From Chitinophaga oryzae (GTDB lineage: Bacteria > Bacteroidota > Bacteroidia > Chitinophagales > Chitinophagaceae), in contig NZ_CP051204.2 in the NCBI RefSeq assembly GCF_012516375.2, positions 5,394,001 to 5,458,000 on the forward strand: a stretch of DNA of 64,000 nt. Reading direction: 5' to 3'. Of the stretch, positions 45,386 to 53,769 are shown one piece after another; position 1 is the first letter of the stretch; each line of letters begins with the position of its first letter. The position numbers and the translations under genes were made by a program. The notes beneath the pieces were generated by a model. That model made no database searches. It saw only the letters and a list, made by a program, of their open reading frames with translations, and was not told the origin of the DNA.

Positions 45386-46058
45386 TCAGTGCGTAGAACT
45401 GTTTGCGGTAAGTCTCCGACACCGGGATGATAGCATCGCCCACCCGGATACCGTCTTTTTCAATACTGTCAATTTTGGAGATGGCCACCATATAGGACTT
45501 GTGCACCCTGCAGACCTGCTGTGGCGGCAGCTCCTGCTCAAACCAGCCGAACGGCTGCAACGTCATGATCTGCTTCTGCTGCGTATATACTTTACGGTAG
45601 TCACGCCGCCCTTCGATGTATAAGATATCATCGAGCGATACTTTCTCCAGCTTCCACGATGTTTTAATGAAGATGTATGCCGGCGCAGCAGGCGCCTGCC
45701 GTTGCAGGTTATGCTGTACCTTGTCCATGGCCTGTATAAACCGGTCGAAGGTATAAGGCTTCAGGAGATAGTCCGTCACGTTCAGCTCATATCCTTTCAG
45801 TGCATATTGTTCATAAGCCGTGATCAGCACCACTTCGCAGCGTGTATTGTCCGCCTCCAGCAATTGTATGCCTGAGATACCCGGGATATTGATGTCCAGC
45901 AGGATAAGCTGCACCGGATGCAGGCGAAGGTATACCATCGCGTCGGCGCCATTGTCGAAAGTAGCCAGCAGTTGCAGATAAGGCAGCTTCTCTACGTACT
46001 CCTTCGCCCGCTCCAGCGCCAGCGGCTCGTCTTCTACTATGATACAACTGATTTTCAT
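45372..46058 (-). CDS. LytTR-family response regulator
   Basis: A 228-residue protein: receiver domain (1-115; phospho-acceptor Asp55 in LILLDINIPG, Lys100 in DYLLKPY, acidic EDE 9-11) and a LytTR DNA-binding domain (about 128-228: KLEKVSLDDILYIEGRRDYRKVYT; VCRVHKSYMVAISKIDSIEKDGIRVGDAIIPVSETYRKQF). It overlaps the LytS-type kinase gene by four bases and is the last gene of an operon ABC-ATPase, ABC-permease, kinase, regulator. The pair probably controls this transporter. Its end overlaps the convergent membrane-protein gene by 14 bases. Confidence 0.93.
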   Translation of the reverse strand: MKISCIIVEDEPLALERAKEYVEKLPYLQLLATFDNGADAMVYLRLHPVQLILLDINIPGISGIQLLEADNTRCEVVLITAYEQYALKGYELNVTDYLLKPYTFDRFIQAMDKVQHNLQRQAPAAPAYIFIKTSWKLEKVSLDDILYIEGRRDYRKVYTQQKQIMTLQPFGWFEQELPPQQVCRVHKSYMVAISKIDSIEKDGIRVGDAIIPVSETYRKQFYALITRG

Positions 46059-47076
46059 GCGTCCTGTAATATAAGGTTTACCTGGTAAACGCCCGCTTCC
46101 CGGGTGATACTCAGTTCATGCCGGCCGGGATACAGTAACTGCAACCGCTTTTGCAGCAAGTCGTTGCCCAGCCCGTTGTGTTCCTGCTTCATCGGCGCCG
46201 TCACGCTGTAAAGGTTACGGCAGACGAACACCATCCGGTTTGTTTCTATCTGCAGCCGTATCTGTATCGCTTTTTCCGCCTTTTTATGCTCCGCATGTTT
46301 AAAGGCATTTTCGATATAGGAAATGAACAGCATCGGCGCTATCATACGGTTGCCGGGCGTTCCGGTCACTTCATAGGTCACATAACCTGCATTGGACGAG
46401 CGGATACGCTGTAACTCAATGTATTGATCGATGTAGGTCATCTCCCGCGACAGCGGTATCAGCTCCCCGTCGGTTTCATACAACATAAACCGCATGATGC
46501 CGGATAGTTTATTCAGATACATGGAGGCCTTCTGTGCATCTTTCGAAATCAGTATGTCAATGTTGTTAATCGTGTTAAACAAAAAATGAGGGTTGATCTG
46601 CGCTTTAATCAGCGCCATAGACGTCTCATAATTTTTCCTGTTCAGCGCTTCTTTTATTTTGATGTCATTATACCAACTGATAAAGCCTTTCAAGACCAAT
46701 CCGATAATGCCATGAATGGTTGCCAGTCCGGCCGTTACCAGTACCAAAGCGGCAAACTGCCGCCAGTTGCCGGCGAGACCTTTGTAAGGCAACAGCAGCA
46801 GCAGGGAAATAAACCCGCTGAGAAGTACCGCCGCCACACCTGTCAGAAACAGCCACCCTATCCGGTGAGGATGCATATAGCGTTTGAACAACAGACCGTA
46901 AAAACTATAAAAACCCAGCAGCGCAGGTACGAAACAAAAAATGGCTATCGGTATCATACTGCTGATGTCAATAGCCGTAATTTTCCCCGGGTAACGATCA
47001 CCAGACAAAAAAAGAGCAGGAAACAATACATCATCCAGTAGCCGATATGTATCACAACCGTGACGATCTTTTTCAT
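46055..47076 (-). CDS. LytS-type sensor histidine kinase with apparent frameshift
   Basis: The kinase body (frame of 46055-46957, 300 residues from an internal ATG) has membrane helices (AIFCFVPALLGFYSFY; LFLTGVAAVLLSGFISLLLLL; ALVLVTAGLATIHGIIGLVL) and the His_kinase core: ALIKAQINPHFLFNTINNIDILI (His124), and the ATPase-like segment near the end. The expected N-terminus of this family, MKKIVTVVIHIGYWMMYCFLLFF, sits two bases after the permease stop but in another frame (46954-47076), and ends in TGA overlapping the kinase ATG as ATGA. Adding one base in the GGGGAAAA run near 46985 would join the two frames into one normal protein. A longer in-frame reading from 47113 lacks the family N-terminus. 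So this is a one-base deletion, a sequence error or translational coupling of a 40-residue leader peptide and a shortened kinase. Confidence 0.75.
46954..47076 (-). other. N-terminal transmembrane segment of the kinase, in a different frame (40 codons)
   Basis: Forty codons from an ATG two bases after the ABC permease stop, coding a single membrane helix of LytS-kinase type, ending in TGA at 46954-46956. The ATGA overlap with the kinase frame could allow translational coupling. Without it the kinase would lack its first helix. Confidence 0.65.
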
Positions 47077-47078
47077 AG

Positions 47079-47852
47079 TTATCCTTTTTCCCTTTTGTTG
47101 ATATATAACACATACGCCACTACGCAGAATGTTATAAAATAGCCTGCGGCCAGGGCGTAAATACTGACAGGTCTTATCACCTGATGAAAACCGTCGTTAA
47201 ATACGAGTATACAGTAAATGTAGGGAATAATGTAACTGTATTTCCACTGGAATACAATGACAGACACAATATACCCGGCCAGCCCGATTCCCAGCGGCAC
47301 CATAAAATTCCGGTAAAGTAATCCCAACAGGAACTGCATCGCCACTATCGGTAAACAGGCCAGCAGGAATTGTCCGTTACCATACAGGTATTTCAGCCAT
47401 GGAAAAGGCGCTGCGGGGAAAGGTACTCCCTTTACGAACAATGCCGGCAGCACGCCTGTCAGGTAAATACCGGTATTAAACAACAGGAAGAAGAACAATA
47501 ACATGACCAGGATGACAGTCAGTTTAGCCAGGAAGATGGTGGTAAACCGTTGCGGTGTCACATGCAACAGCTTCCAGGCGTTGCTGCGGGTCTCCAGCTG
47601 CGTGATCAGGCTGGTGACCAGGACCACGCCGATCGGCAGCAGAAAGAAACCCATATACTGCCAGGAGCGGTTGTACAGCTGCACCCAGATATCCGCCGAA
47701 GCATTTTGTTTTGCCAGCAGATCGAAATGATAAAAACGGATACACATTACGATGACCGGCACCAGCGTGCCGCCAATGACCGTGAGCCAGGCGGCCGCAC
47801 TGTGTCTTCGCTTGATCCACTCGCTCTGTACACTATAGAGATAAGCTGTCAT
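47079..47852 (-). CDS. ABC-2-type transporter permease
   Basis: A 257-residue membrane protein with about six helices (WLTVIGGTLVPVIVMCI; YMGFFLLPIGVVLVTSLI; LTVILVMLLFFFLLFNTGIYLTGVLPAL; FLLACLPIVAMQFLLGLLY; IYALAAGYFITFCVVAYVLY). The segment LETRSNAWKLLHVTPQRFTTIFLAKL is typical of lantibiotic-immunity and multidrug ABC-2 permeases. It starts four bases after the ATPase gene stop (minus strand) and is followed by the two-component genes, so it probably forms an exporter under their control. Substrate unknown; peptide-antibiotic resistance is a reasonable guess. Confidence 0.85.
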   Translation of the reverse strand: MTAYLYSVQSEWIKRRHSAAAWLTVIGGTLVPVIVMCIRFYHFDLLAKQNASADIWVQLYNRSWQYMGFFLLPIGVVLVTSLITQLETRSNAWKLLHVTPQRFTTIFLAKLTVILVMLLFFFLLFNTGIYLTGVLPALFVKGVPFPAAPFPWLKYLYGNGQFLLACLPIVAMQFLLGLLYRNFMVPLGIGLAGYIVSVIVFQWKYSYIIPYIYCILVFNDGFHQVIRPVSIYALAAGYFITFCVVAYVLYINKREKG

Positions 47853-47855
47853 GAT

Positions 47856-48764
47856 TTAAGATTGAATAAGGTCCATAAAGATGGTTTCGAGATCGTTTTT
47901 AACAGGCTGAATGCCGAATACGCCAATACCGCGCTGCACCAGGTGGCTGTTCAGCTCCGCGATGGCCGTTGCCGGCAACGCAGGCACCTGTATCCTGCCG
48001 GTATCGGTGCCAACCGGCACGTTGCGGGCCGCCAGCAGCGCCATCGCGGCCATGTTGTCCGTGGTGTCCAGCAGATAGCCACTCACCTGCTGCCGCAACC
48101 CCGCCAGCTGCTCCAGGCTGCCTTCAAACACCATACGCCCCTGGCTGATGATGCCGATATGGGTGGCCAGCCGCTCGACTTCCGGCAGCAGATGGCTGGA
48201 AATCAGGATACTGATCTCCTGCTCCCGGTTGATCTTCTTCAACAACTCCCGCATCTCGATGATACCGTTGGGGTCCAATCCGTTGGTAGGCTCGTCCAGT
48301 ATCAACAGCTTCGGACGATGCAACATAGCCATCGCCAGCGCCAGCCGCTGTTTCATGCCCAGCGAAAACTGCCCGGCCTTTTTGTGGGCCGCCGCCGCCA
48401 GTCCCACCGTCTGCAACACCTCCATGATACGGGACCTCGGGCATTGATAAATACGCTGCAACACCAACAGGTTTTCCGCGGCGCTCAGGTGCTCGTATAT
48501 CGCCGGACTTTCGATCAGGCAGCCCGTCTGCCGCAGCACCTCCAGGCGGTGCTCCCGGAAAGGGTGCCCCAGAATATGGACTGCGCCCGTCTGCATACGC
48601 AGTAGTCCGGTGATCAGGCGAAGCGTCGTCGTTTTGCCGGCGCCGTTAGGACCAAGAAAACCATAGATAGCGCCCTGCGGCACCCGCAGCGCTATATTAT
48701 GCAACACTGGCGTGCCGTCTCTAAACTGATATGCCAGATCGGCTACTTCAATACAGTAATCCAT
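47856..48764 (-). CDS. ABC transporter ATP-binding protein
   Basis: A 302-residue cytoplasmic ATPase. Walker A G-P-N-G-A-G-K-T (38-45), signature loop SLGMKQR (134-140; variant of LSGGQ), Walker B LLILDEP (153-159) and the D-loop NGLDP. The C-terminal region (about 220-302) is a small domain as in BcrA/NatA-type exporters. It is the first gene of the operon with permease, kinase and regulator, and has the best promoter in this area (48787-48817). Confidence 0.93.
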   Translation of the reverse strand: MDYCIEVADLAYQFRDGTPVLHNIALRVPQGAIYGFLGPNGAGKTTTLRLITGLLRMQTGAVHILGHPFREHRLEVLRQTGCLIESPAIYEHLSAAENLLVLQRIYQCPRSRIMEVLQTVGLAAAAHKKAGQFSLGMKQRLALAMAMLHRPKLLILDEPTNGLDPNGIIEMRELLKKINREQEISILISSHLLPEVERLATHIGIISQGRMVFEGSLEQLAGLRQQVSGYLLDTTDNMAAMALLAARNVPVGTDTGRIQVPALPATAIAELNSHLVQRGIGVFGIQPVKNDLETIFMDLIQS

Positions 48765-48786
48765 AAATAAATAAATGATGACTGTT

Positions 48787-48817
48787 CAAAAATAGCCGCT
48801 CAGTCCGCGTCAGCCAA
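48787..48817 (-). promoter_or_regulatory. promoter of the ABC/two-component operon
   Basis: Minus strand: TTG (48815-48817), a 20-base spacer, then -7 element TATTTTTG (48787-48794). Predicted start near 48781, about 17 bases before the ATG at 48764. Confidence 0.6.
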
Positions 48818-48931
48818 CGGTATTGTGTGATATCCGGCGCTTTCTCTGCAAAACCGGTAAAATGTCCTGCAAAATTTTACATGGTAGTTTATGCAGTCTG
48901 GGTTATATTTAAGATAGATCTATAAAAACCG

Positions 48932-50263
48932 ATGAGGATGACAAATACCCTTTCTGCGCTGCTGGTAACAGCTGCCCTGTTATCGGGGACAGCAGCCACC
49001 GCGCAGACGATACTGTTAAAAAACGCCACCGTAATAGACGGTACCGGCAGCCGTTCCCGGCAGCATACCGATATCCTGCTACAGGCAGACACCATCGCTG
49101 CAGTAGGCCCCCGTCTCAACGCTCCGGGAGCTACAGTGGTAGACCTGAGCGGTAAAACCGTCATGCCCGCGCTGATCAGCGTACATACGCACGTAGGCAC
49201 GCTCAGGGGCATCACCACCAACGCCGTCAACTACACCCGGGAAAACATACTGCGGCAGCTACAGCAGTATGCCGACTATGGCGTGCTGCATGTGCTAGCC
49301 ATGGGTACCGACAGGCCCCTGCTGTTTGAAAGCGGCCTGCGCGACTCCTCCGCCACCGGCCAGCTGCCAGGCGCACGCCTGCATTCCGCCGGCTATGGCT
49401 TTGGCGTGCCCAATGCCGCACCGCCGGTAGACTATGGCATGGACCTCGTCAACCGGCCTGCTACCGTCGCCGATGTGGCCCCCGCCATGGATAAAGTAGC
49501 ACAGGTACATCCCGACGTGATAAAACTATGGGTAGATGATTTTGGCGGACGTTTTAAAAAGATGGAACCGGCAGTATACCAGGCAGTCATCTCCGAAGCC
49601 CACAAACATGGCATCAGAGCCGCTTCGCATCTGTATTACGCAGCAGACGCACTGCAACTGGCCAACGCCGGCGTGGACATCTTCGCACACAGTATCCGCG
49701 ATAAAGACATCGACGAACAGCTGCTGCAAACCATGAAGTCAAAAGGTATCGTATACGTCCCTACGCTGTCGCTCGATGAATACGCCTATATCTATGCACG
49801 CCAACCCAAATGGCTACACGACGATTTTTTTAAACGTTCACTCGAACCCGGCGTATACGAGATGATCACCTCCCCTGCCTATCAGCAACAGCTGCAGGCC
49901 TCTCCCGCCTTCGCCAAAAACAAAGCGGCTTTCGAAACAGCGCTGCGCAACCTGCGTCGCATCTACCGCGCCGGCATTATGGTAGCCATGGGGACCGACT
50001 CCGGCGCAACGCCCGTGAGAGCGCAGGGTTTCTCAGAACACCTGGAACTGGAACTGATGGTACAGGCGGGACTAACACCGCTGGAAGCCATCAGCGTGGG
50101 CACCCGTAATGCCGCCAAAGTGCTGAAACTGCCGAACACCGGCACCATCGCACCCGGACAGGTAGCTGACCTGCTGGTACTGGCCGGCAACCCGGAGAAA
50201 GACATTAAAAACACCCGGCACATCGTGACGGTCTATAAAGCCGGTAAAAACATCCGGCCATAA
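48932..50263 (+). CDS. secreted amidohydrolase-family protein
   Basis: A 443-residue protein with a signal peptide (to about residue 24, TATAQ). The amidohydrolase superfamily is shown by MPALISVHTHVG (His85, His87, metal ligands), an internal His (AHKHGIRAASHLYYAADALQLANAGVDIFAHSI) and the late MGTDSG aspartate, plus the C-terminal GTRNAAKVLKLPNTGTIAPGQVADLLVLAGNP of dihydroorotase/imidazolonepropionase-like members. Likely a periplasmic metal-dependent hydrolase of cyclic amides or dipeptides; substrate unknown. An SDR gene follows 32 bases later on the same strand. Confidence 0.9.
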   Translation: MRMTNTLSALLVTAALLSGTAATAQTILLKNATVIDGTGSRSRQHTDILLQADTIAAVGPRLNAPGATVVDLSGKTVMPALISVHTHVGTLRGITTNAVNYTRENILRQLQQYADYGVLHVLAMGTDRPLLFESGLRDSSATGQLPGARLHSAGYGFGVPNAAPPVDYGMDLVNRPATVADVAPAMDKVAQVHPDVIKLWVDDFGGRFKKMEPAVYQAVISEAHKHGIRAASHLYYAADALQLANAGVDIFAHSIRDKDIDEQLLQTMKSKGIVYVPTLSLDEYAYIYARQPKWLHDDFFKRSLEPGVYEMITSPAYQQQLQASPAFAKNKAAFETALRNLRRIYRAGIMVAMGTDSGATPVRAQGFSEHLELELMVQAGLTPLEAISVGTRNAAKVLKLPNTGTIAPGQVADLLVLAGNPEKDIKNTRHIVTVYKAGKNIRP

Positions 50264-50295
50264 ACTTTTCGTACACCCAACAAAAGCAGCCTGAT

Positions 50296-51114
50296 ATGAC
50301 CTTTCAAAACCGCACTATTTTTATCACCGGCGCCAGCAGAGGCATCGGTGAAGCCATTGCCCTGAAACTGGCCGCCGCCGGCGCCAACATCGTCATCGCC
50401 GCAAAAAGCACGGAAGAAGATCCCCGCCTGGGAGGTACCATCTTTTCGGTGGCGGAAGCCGTAGAGAAAGCCGGCGGTAAAGCCCTGCCGGTAAAAGTGG
50501 ATATCCGTGAAGAAGACCAGATTCAACAGGCCGTGCAGCAGGCGGCTGAAAAATTCGGCGGCATCGATGTGGTCATTAACAACGCTTCGGCCATCCAGTT
50601 GACCAACACCGAACAAACGCCGGCCAAACGTTTCGACCTGATGTATGATATCAATGTAAGAGGTACTTTCCTCGTTACCCAGCATTGTATCCCCTATCTC
50701 AAAAAAGGCAACAACCCGCATATCCTCACCCTGTCGCCACCGGTGAATCTCTCCCCTAAATGGCTGGGCCCACATGTGGCGTATACCATCAGTAAATACA
50801 ATATGAGCATGCTTACGCTGGGATGGGCAGAAGAGCTGAAGTCCGCCGGTATTGCTGCCAACTCCCTCTGGCCGGCCACTACCATCGCTACGGCGGCTAT
50901 CAAAAATCTGCTGGGTGGAGAAGCCCTGATGAAAATAAGCCGCAAACCCGACATCATGGCGGATGCCGCATTTTATATCCTGGGCAAACCTGCCGCGTCC
51001 TGCACAGGGAATAACTTTATTGATGAAGCGGTATTAAAAGCAGAGGGGATTACAGATCTGGCGCACTACAACGTGACACCGGGCGGGAAACTGCAGCCGG
51101 ATTTGTTCCTGTAA
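50296..51114 (+). CDS. short-chain dehydrogenase/reductase (HSDL2-like)
   Basis: A 272-residue cytosolic SDR: NAD(P) motif TGASRGIG (11-18), NNAS at about 95 and the catalytic Y-x3-K in AYTISKYNMS. The closest pattern is the HSDL2-like group (TIFITGASRGIGEAIALKLAAAGANIVIAAKSTE; a short motif H-P-L/L-P-G-T-I equivalent GGTIFSVAEAVEKAGG), but without the SCP2 domain of the animal form. The gene begins 32 bases after the amidohydrolase and may be co-transcribed. Confidence 0.9.
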   Translation: MTFQNRTIFITGASRGIGEAIALKLAAAGANIVIAAKSTEEDPRLGGTIFSVAEAVEKAGGKALPVKVDIREEDQIQQAVQQAAEKFGGIDVVINNASAIQLTNTEQTPAKRFDLMYDINVRGTFLVTQHCIPYLKKGNNPHILTLSPPVNLSPKWLGPHVAYTISKYNMSMLTLGWAEELKSAGIAANSLWPATTIATAAIKNLLGGEALMKISRKPDIMADAAFYILGKPAASCTGNNFIDEAVLKAEGITDLAHYNVTPGGKLQPDLFL

Positions 51115-51211
51115 AAAAATACCGGGGGTTCGGGGGATAATGGTCGGCGTGGCCGTTAACTGATACTCTTTTTCTATGCCACTGATCACCGGCGCCAGCG
51201 ATTCCATAGTA

Positions 51212-51281
51212 CCAGTGAGCAACCGGCAGCTATCATGCTGACCGGGCCGTTGTTCGGCAACACGCTGCTGTTGCTCACTGG
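51212..51281. repeat. 12-bp inverted repeat between convergent genes
   Basis: CCAGTGAGCAAC (51212-51223) and GTTGCTCACTGG (51270-51281) are perfect inverted copies 46 bases apart, just past the stop of the SDR gene and before the stop of the SLH-like gene. It lacks a T-run. It could fold into a long hairpin shared by both convergent transcripts. Confidence 0.5.
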
Positions 51282-51288
51282 CCGCAAA

Positions 51289-52170
51289 CTATTTATCTTC
51301 CTGTAATACTACTTTATAAGCGCTGCCCACAAAGGTTTCGGCTTTAGGCTCAGTGATCACCTGCATGTACATCTTTCCTTCTTCCGGGTTGGAGAGCTTG
51401 TAACGTACGGTGGCAGTGCCTTCGGCGAAGTTGATGCCGGTGATGGCAATCTGGTAGCCGGAATTAGGCTTGCTGCCCCGGGACAATACCACGCTGTTGA
51501 CCTGTGCGTTTACCGGGGTAGTCGTTACCGTTACCTCGCTCTGTTGCTGATGTTCTTCCATACGTTGTTTGTGTTCTTTTACGAATGCCGCGGCCTTTGC
51601 CACCATGGCATTGGCTTCTGCCGGCGTAACATAGGCCCTTGGACGGAAATTATTTCTCTCCAGCTTTACCACGCCGAATTTAATCAGCGCCTGTACCGCA
51701 TTGTTGCTCTTGTCTTTGTTAACGAAAGCGGCAGCATCGCCGATATTGATCCACATCATGTTCATCGGGTACGGGCCGGTGTGCTCTATCGCTTCTTCCA
51801 GCGCGAGGGCAAACTGCTCCCGGGTCATAGGCGTATTGAAACGTTGTTTACGGTCCAGCGTGATACCGTTGTTGGCCGCAATAATCACAGACTGGGCGTA
51901 GGATGCCTTATTATCTGCATACTGGCAGTAGTCGGTGGCCTTCGGTTCTTTGATAAACCGGATGTTGTCAATGTTGAGGCCCAGCCCTTTTACAATCAGG
52001 TCTATACCCTGGCCGTAAGTGATCGCTTTGGCCGCTTTTGGCTGAGCAGCCATGTTCATGGCCGTAGCAACGGTTTCCGTAGCGGGGTAAACATTTGCAG
52101 CCAGGCTGGCGAGGGAGCTGTGAAGCGTCAGGCAAACCAACGGCAATGCAATAACAGTACGTCTGTTCAT
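51289..52170 (-). CDS. secreted SLH-like / PrcB-C-like domain protein
   Basis: About 293 residues from the ATG at 52170 (the frame opens at a TTG at 52197, but a -7 element lies there). Signal peptide to about residue 24. Residues 45-200 look like S-layer-homology-type repeats (ITYGQGIDLIVKGLGLN; FNTPMTREQFALALEEAIEHTG; PRAYVTPAEANAMVAKAAAFV), which bind cell-wall polymers in other bacteria; their role in a Bacteroidota cell is unclear. The C-terminal about 85 residues (NSGYQIAITGINFAEGTATVRYKLSNPEEG) match the PrcB C-terminal domain. Single gene with a good promoter. Confidence 0.75.
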   Translation of the reverse strand: MNRRTVIALPLVCLTLHSSLASLAANVYPATETVATAMNMAAQPKAAKAITYGQGIDLIVKGLGLNIDNIRFIKEPKATDYCQYADNKASYAQSVIIAANNGITLDRKQRFNTPMTREQFALALEEAIEHTGPYPMNMMWINIGDAAAFVNKDKSNNAVQALIKFGVVKLERNNFRPRAYVTPAEANAMVAKAAAFVKEHKQRMEEHQQQSEVTVTTTPVNAQVNSVVLSRGSKPNSGYQIAITGINFAEGTATVRYKLSNPEEGKMYMQVITEPKAETFVGSAYKVVLQEDK

Positions 52171-52194
52171 GGGAAAATTGAGTTTTTCTGGTGT

Positions 52195-52224
52195 CAAATG
52201 TAATTTATTTTATCTTGTATGCAA
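52195..52224 (-). promoter_or_regulatory. promoter of the SLH/PrcB-like gene
   Basis: Minus strand: TTG (52222-52224), a 19-base spacer, and -7 element TACATTTG (52195-52202). The ATG at 52170 would be about 18 bases downstream of the start. Confidence 0.6.
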
Positions 52225-52425
52225 TTGAACAATCATATGTCCCGACCAACAATTCTTATCATTTTTTGATAAATAATAGATTAATAGTCAAACTTTAATG
52301 GCCCACCACTTGTCTGCAGCCGGCAAAAGCAGTACAACGCACAAGGATATTTAAATGTTACTGCGCTCGTTACAGGAAACCATAATTTAATACATTCCGG
52401 ACCACGGAAAAGTTTTGTCGCGGGG

Positions 52426-52569
52426 TGCCCCCTGATTGGCGGACTTGCCCCTGCGGGTTTCACCGAATCATTCCTGAAACACCTGCATGGTATGGGGCCT
52501 CACGGCATCGCTACCATCAAAGCGGCTTTAGCGGAGAAAGGATGGTCACTGGCGCCGGAGCAACGCTGA
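52426..52569 (+). pseudogene. degenerate helix-hairpin-helix (RNAP alpha-CTD-like) remnant
   Basis: A frame ending at TGA 52567-52569 encodes ...LKHLHGMGPHGIATIKAALAEKGWSLAPEQR, which matches the C-terminus of small helix-hairpin-helix proteins (L-H-G-M-G-P...A-L-x-E-K-G). The segment before it (LIGGLAPAGFT) matches the family start A-G-F/Y-T but is about ten residues too close, and no start codon is visible. It is probably a shortened, decayed copy. A terminator hairpin (52540-52580) overlaps its stop. Confidence 0.35.
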
Positions 52570-52580
52570 CCATCCCTTTT
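52540..52580 (+). terminator. rho-independent terminator after the HhH remnant
   Basis: Perfect 9-bp stem GGATGGTCA (52540-52548) / TGACCATCC (52567-52575), followed by CTTTT. It covers the stop codon of the remnant frame. Confidence 0.55.
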
Positions 52581-52623
52581 GCGTTAAATATGTAACTTTA
52601 CGCTGACAGCAAATGAGTTACGC

Positions 52624-53097
52624 ATGAAGTGGCAAGCCATCACCAGAAACAGGCAAAACATCCTCTACGGCCTCTCCCTGGCCATCCTGCTATTTCTCCT
52701 GAAATGGCTGGAACTTCGTTTCCTGATCATTCATCATGCGATGGAAATATATGTCGGCATGATAGCCGTTATTTTTACGGCGCTGGGTATCTGGCTGGCG
52801 TTAAAGCTGGCCCGGCCGAAAGTGGAAACGGTGATCGTGGAAAAACCGGTACCGGTGTTACCGGCTGCCCCCTTCTCGCTGAATACCGCGGAACTGGACC
52901 GGCTCGGACTGAGCAGCCGGGAACTGGAAGTGCTTCAACTCATGGCCGATGGACTCAGCAACCAGGAGATCGCCGGCCGCCTGTTCGTTTCCCTGAACAC
53001 CATCAAGACCCACGCCTCCCGCGTATTCGAAAAACTGGACGTCAAAAGAAGGACACAAGCCGTGGAAAAAGCTAAACGATTGAGTATCATACCATAA
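52624..53097 (+). CDS. membrane-anchored LuxR-type helix-turn-helix regulator
   Basis: A 157-residue protein. Two hydrophobic helices near the N-terminus (LSLAILLFLLKWLELRFLII; VGMIAVIFTALGIWLALKLA) are followed by a proline-rich linker (KPVPVLPAAP) and a C-terminal LuxR HTH (about 95-157: GLSSRELEVLQLMADGLSNQEIAGRLFVSLNTIKTHASRVFEKLDVKRRTQAVEKAKRL). There is no receiver domain. So a DNA-binding domain is tethered to the inner membrane by two helices, a rare layout that may sense membrane state. The next gene (DUF4199) is 113 bases downstream. Confidence 0.88.
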   Translation: MKWQAITRNRQNILYGLSLAILLFLLKWLELRFLIIHHAMEIYVGMIAVIFTALGIWLALKLARPKVETVIVEKPVPVLPAAPFSLNTAELDRLGLSSRELEVLQLMADGLSNQEIAGRLFVSLNTIKTHASRVFEKLDVKRRTQAVEKAKRLSIIP

Positions 53098-53209
53098 TCA
53101 TCATCACCCGAAAGCAGGAAAAAAGGTAAAAAGTCCAAAATCATCCTAAAGTATGAATGGAAAATGATGCCGGAACGGCATTTTTGTACTCACGACTAAA
53201 TACTGACAG

Positions 53210-53758
53210 ATGAAAAAAAATGTGCTCGTTTTCGGATTAATTTCCGGCGCCATTATCAGCCTGATGATGGTATTTTCTGTTTTCTGGTGTTATAATGACC
53301 CCGACTTTAAAGGCAATATGGTGCTGGGCTATGCCGGCATGCTGATCGCCTTCTCTTTCATTTTTATCGGTGTCAAAAACTACCGCGACAAATACAGCAA
53401 CGGCGCGGTCACCTTCGGCCTGGCTTTTAAAGTAGGTTTGCTGATAGCACTGATCGCCTCCACCGCCTATGTGGTGGTATGGCTGGTCGATTACTACCTG
53501 TTTGTCCCGGATTTCATGGACAAATACAACGCCCATATGCTGAAGCAGGCCAAAGAAGCCGGCGCTGACGCCGCCACTCTCAGCAAAAAGATGGCGGAAG
53601 CGGAGAACTTCAAACAAATGTATAAAAACCCGCTTTTTGTTATACTCATCACCTATTCGGAAGTACTGCCCATCGGCATCGTGATCGCGCTCATCAGCGC
53701 CCTGATATTAAAACGCAAAAAAGGCAGGGACACCGCCACCATGATCACTCACTCCTAA
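53210..53758 (+). CDS. DUF4199 membrane protein
   Basis: A 182-residue protein with four membrane helices (NVLVFGLISGAIISLMMVFSVF; GYAGMLIAFSFIFIGVKNYRD; FKVGLLIALIASTAYVVVWLV; VILITYSEVLPIGIVIALISALIL). The segments GMLIAFSFIFIGVKNYRDKYSNG and the helical loop KQAKEAGADAATLSKKMAEAENFKQMYKNP are hallmarks of DUF4199, a Bacteroidota-specific family of unknown function. The VOC gene starts 12 bases after its stop, so the two form an operon, possibly with the LuxR-type regulator. Confidence 0.9.
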   Translation: MKKNVLVFGLISGAIISLMMVFSVFWCYNDPDFKGNMVLGYAGMLIAFSFIFIGVKNYRDKYSNGAVTFGLAFKVGLLIALIASTAYVVVWLVDYYLFVPDFMDKYNAHMLKQAKEAGADAATLSKKMAEAENFKQMYKNPLFVILITYSEVLPIGIVIALISALILKRKKGRDTATMITHS

Positions 53759-53769
53759 AGTATATCCAT

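Noticed and set aside
47079..47113. Kinase start at 47113 inside the permease gene
   Set aside because: It gives a charged, non-family N-terminus; the family N-terminus is two bases after the permease stop in another frame.
47550..48605. 351-codon plus-strand frame opposite ABC genes
   Set aside because: It covers the Walker motifs of a certain ATPase gene on the other strand and has no domain of its own.
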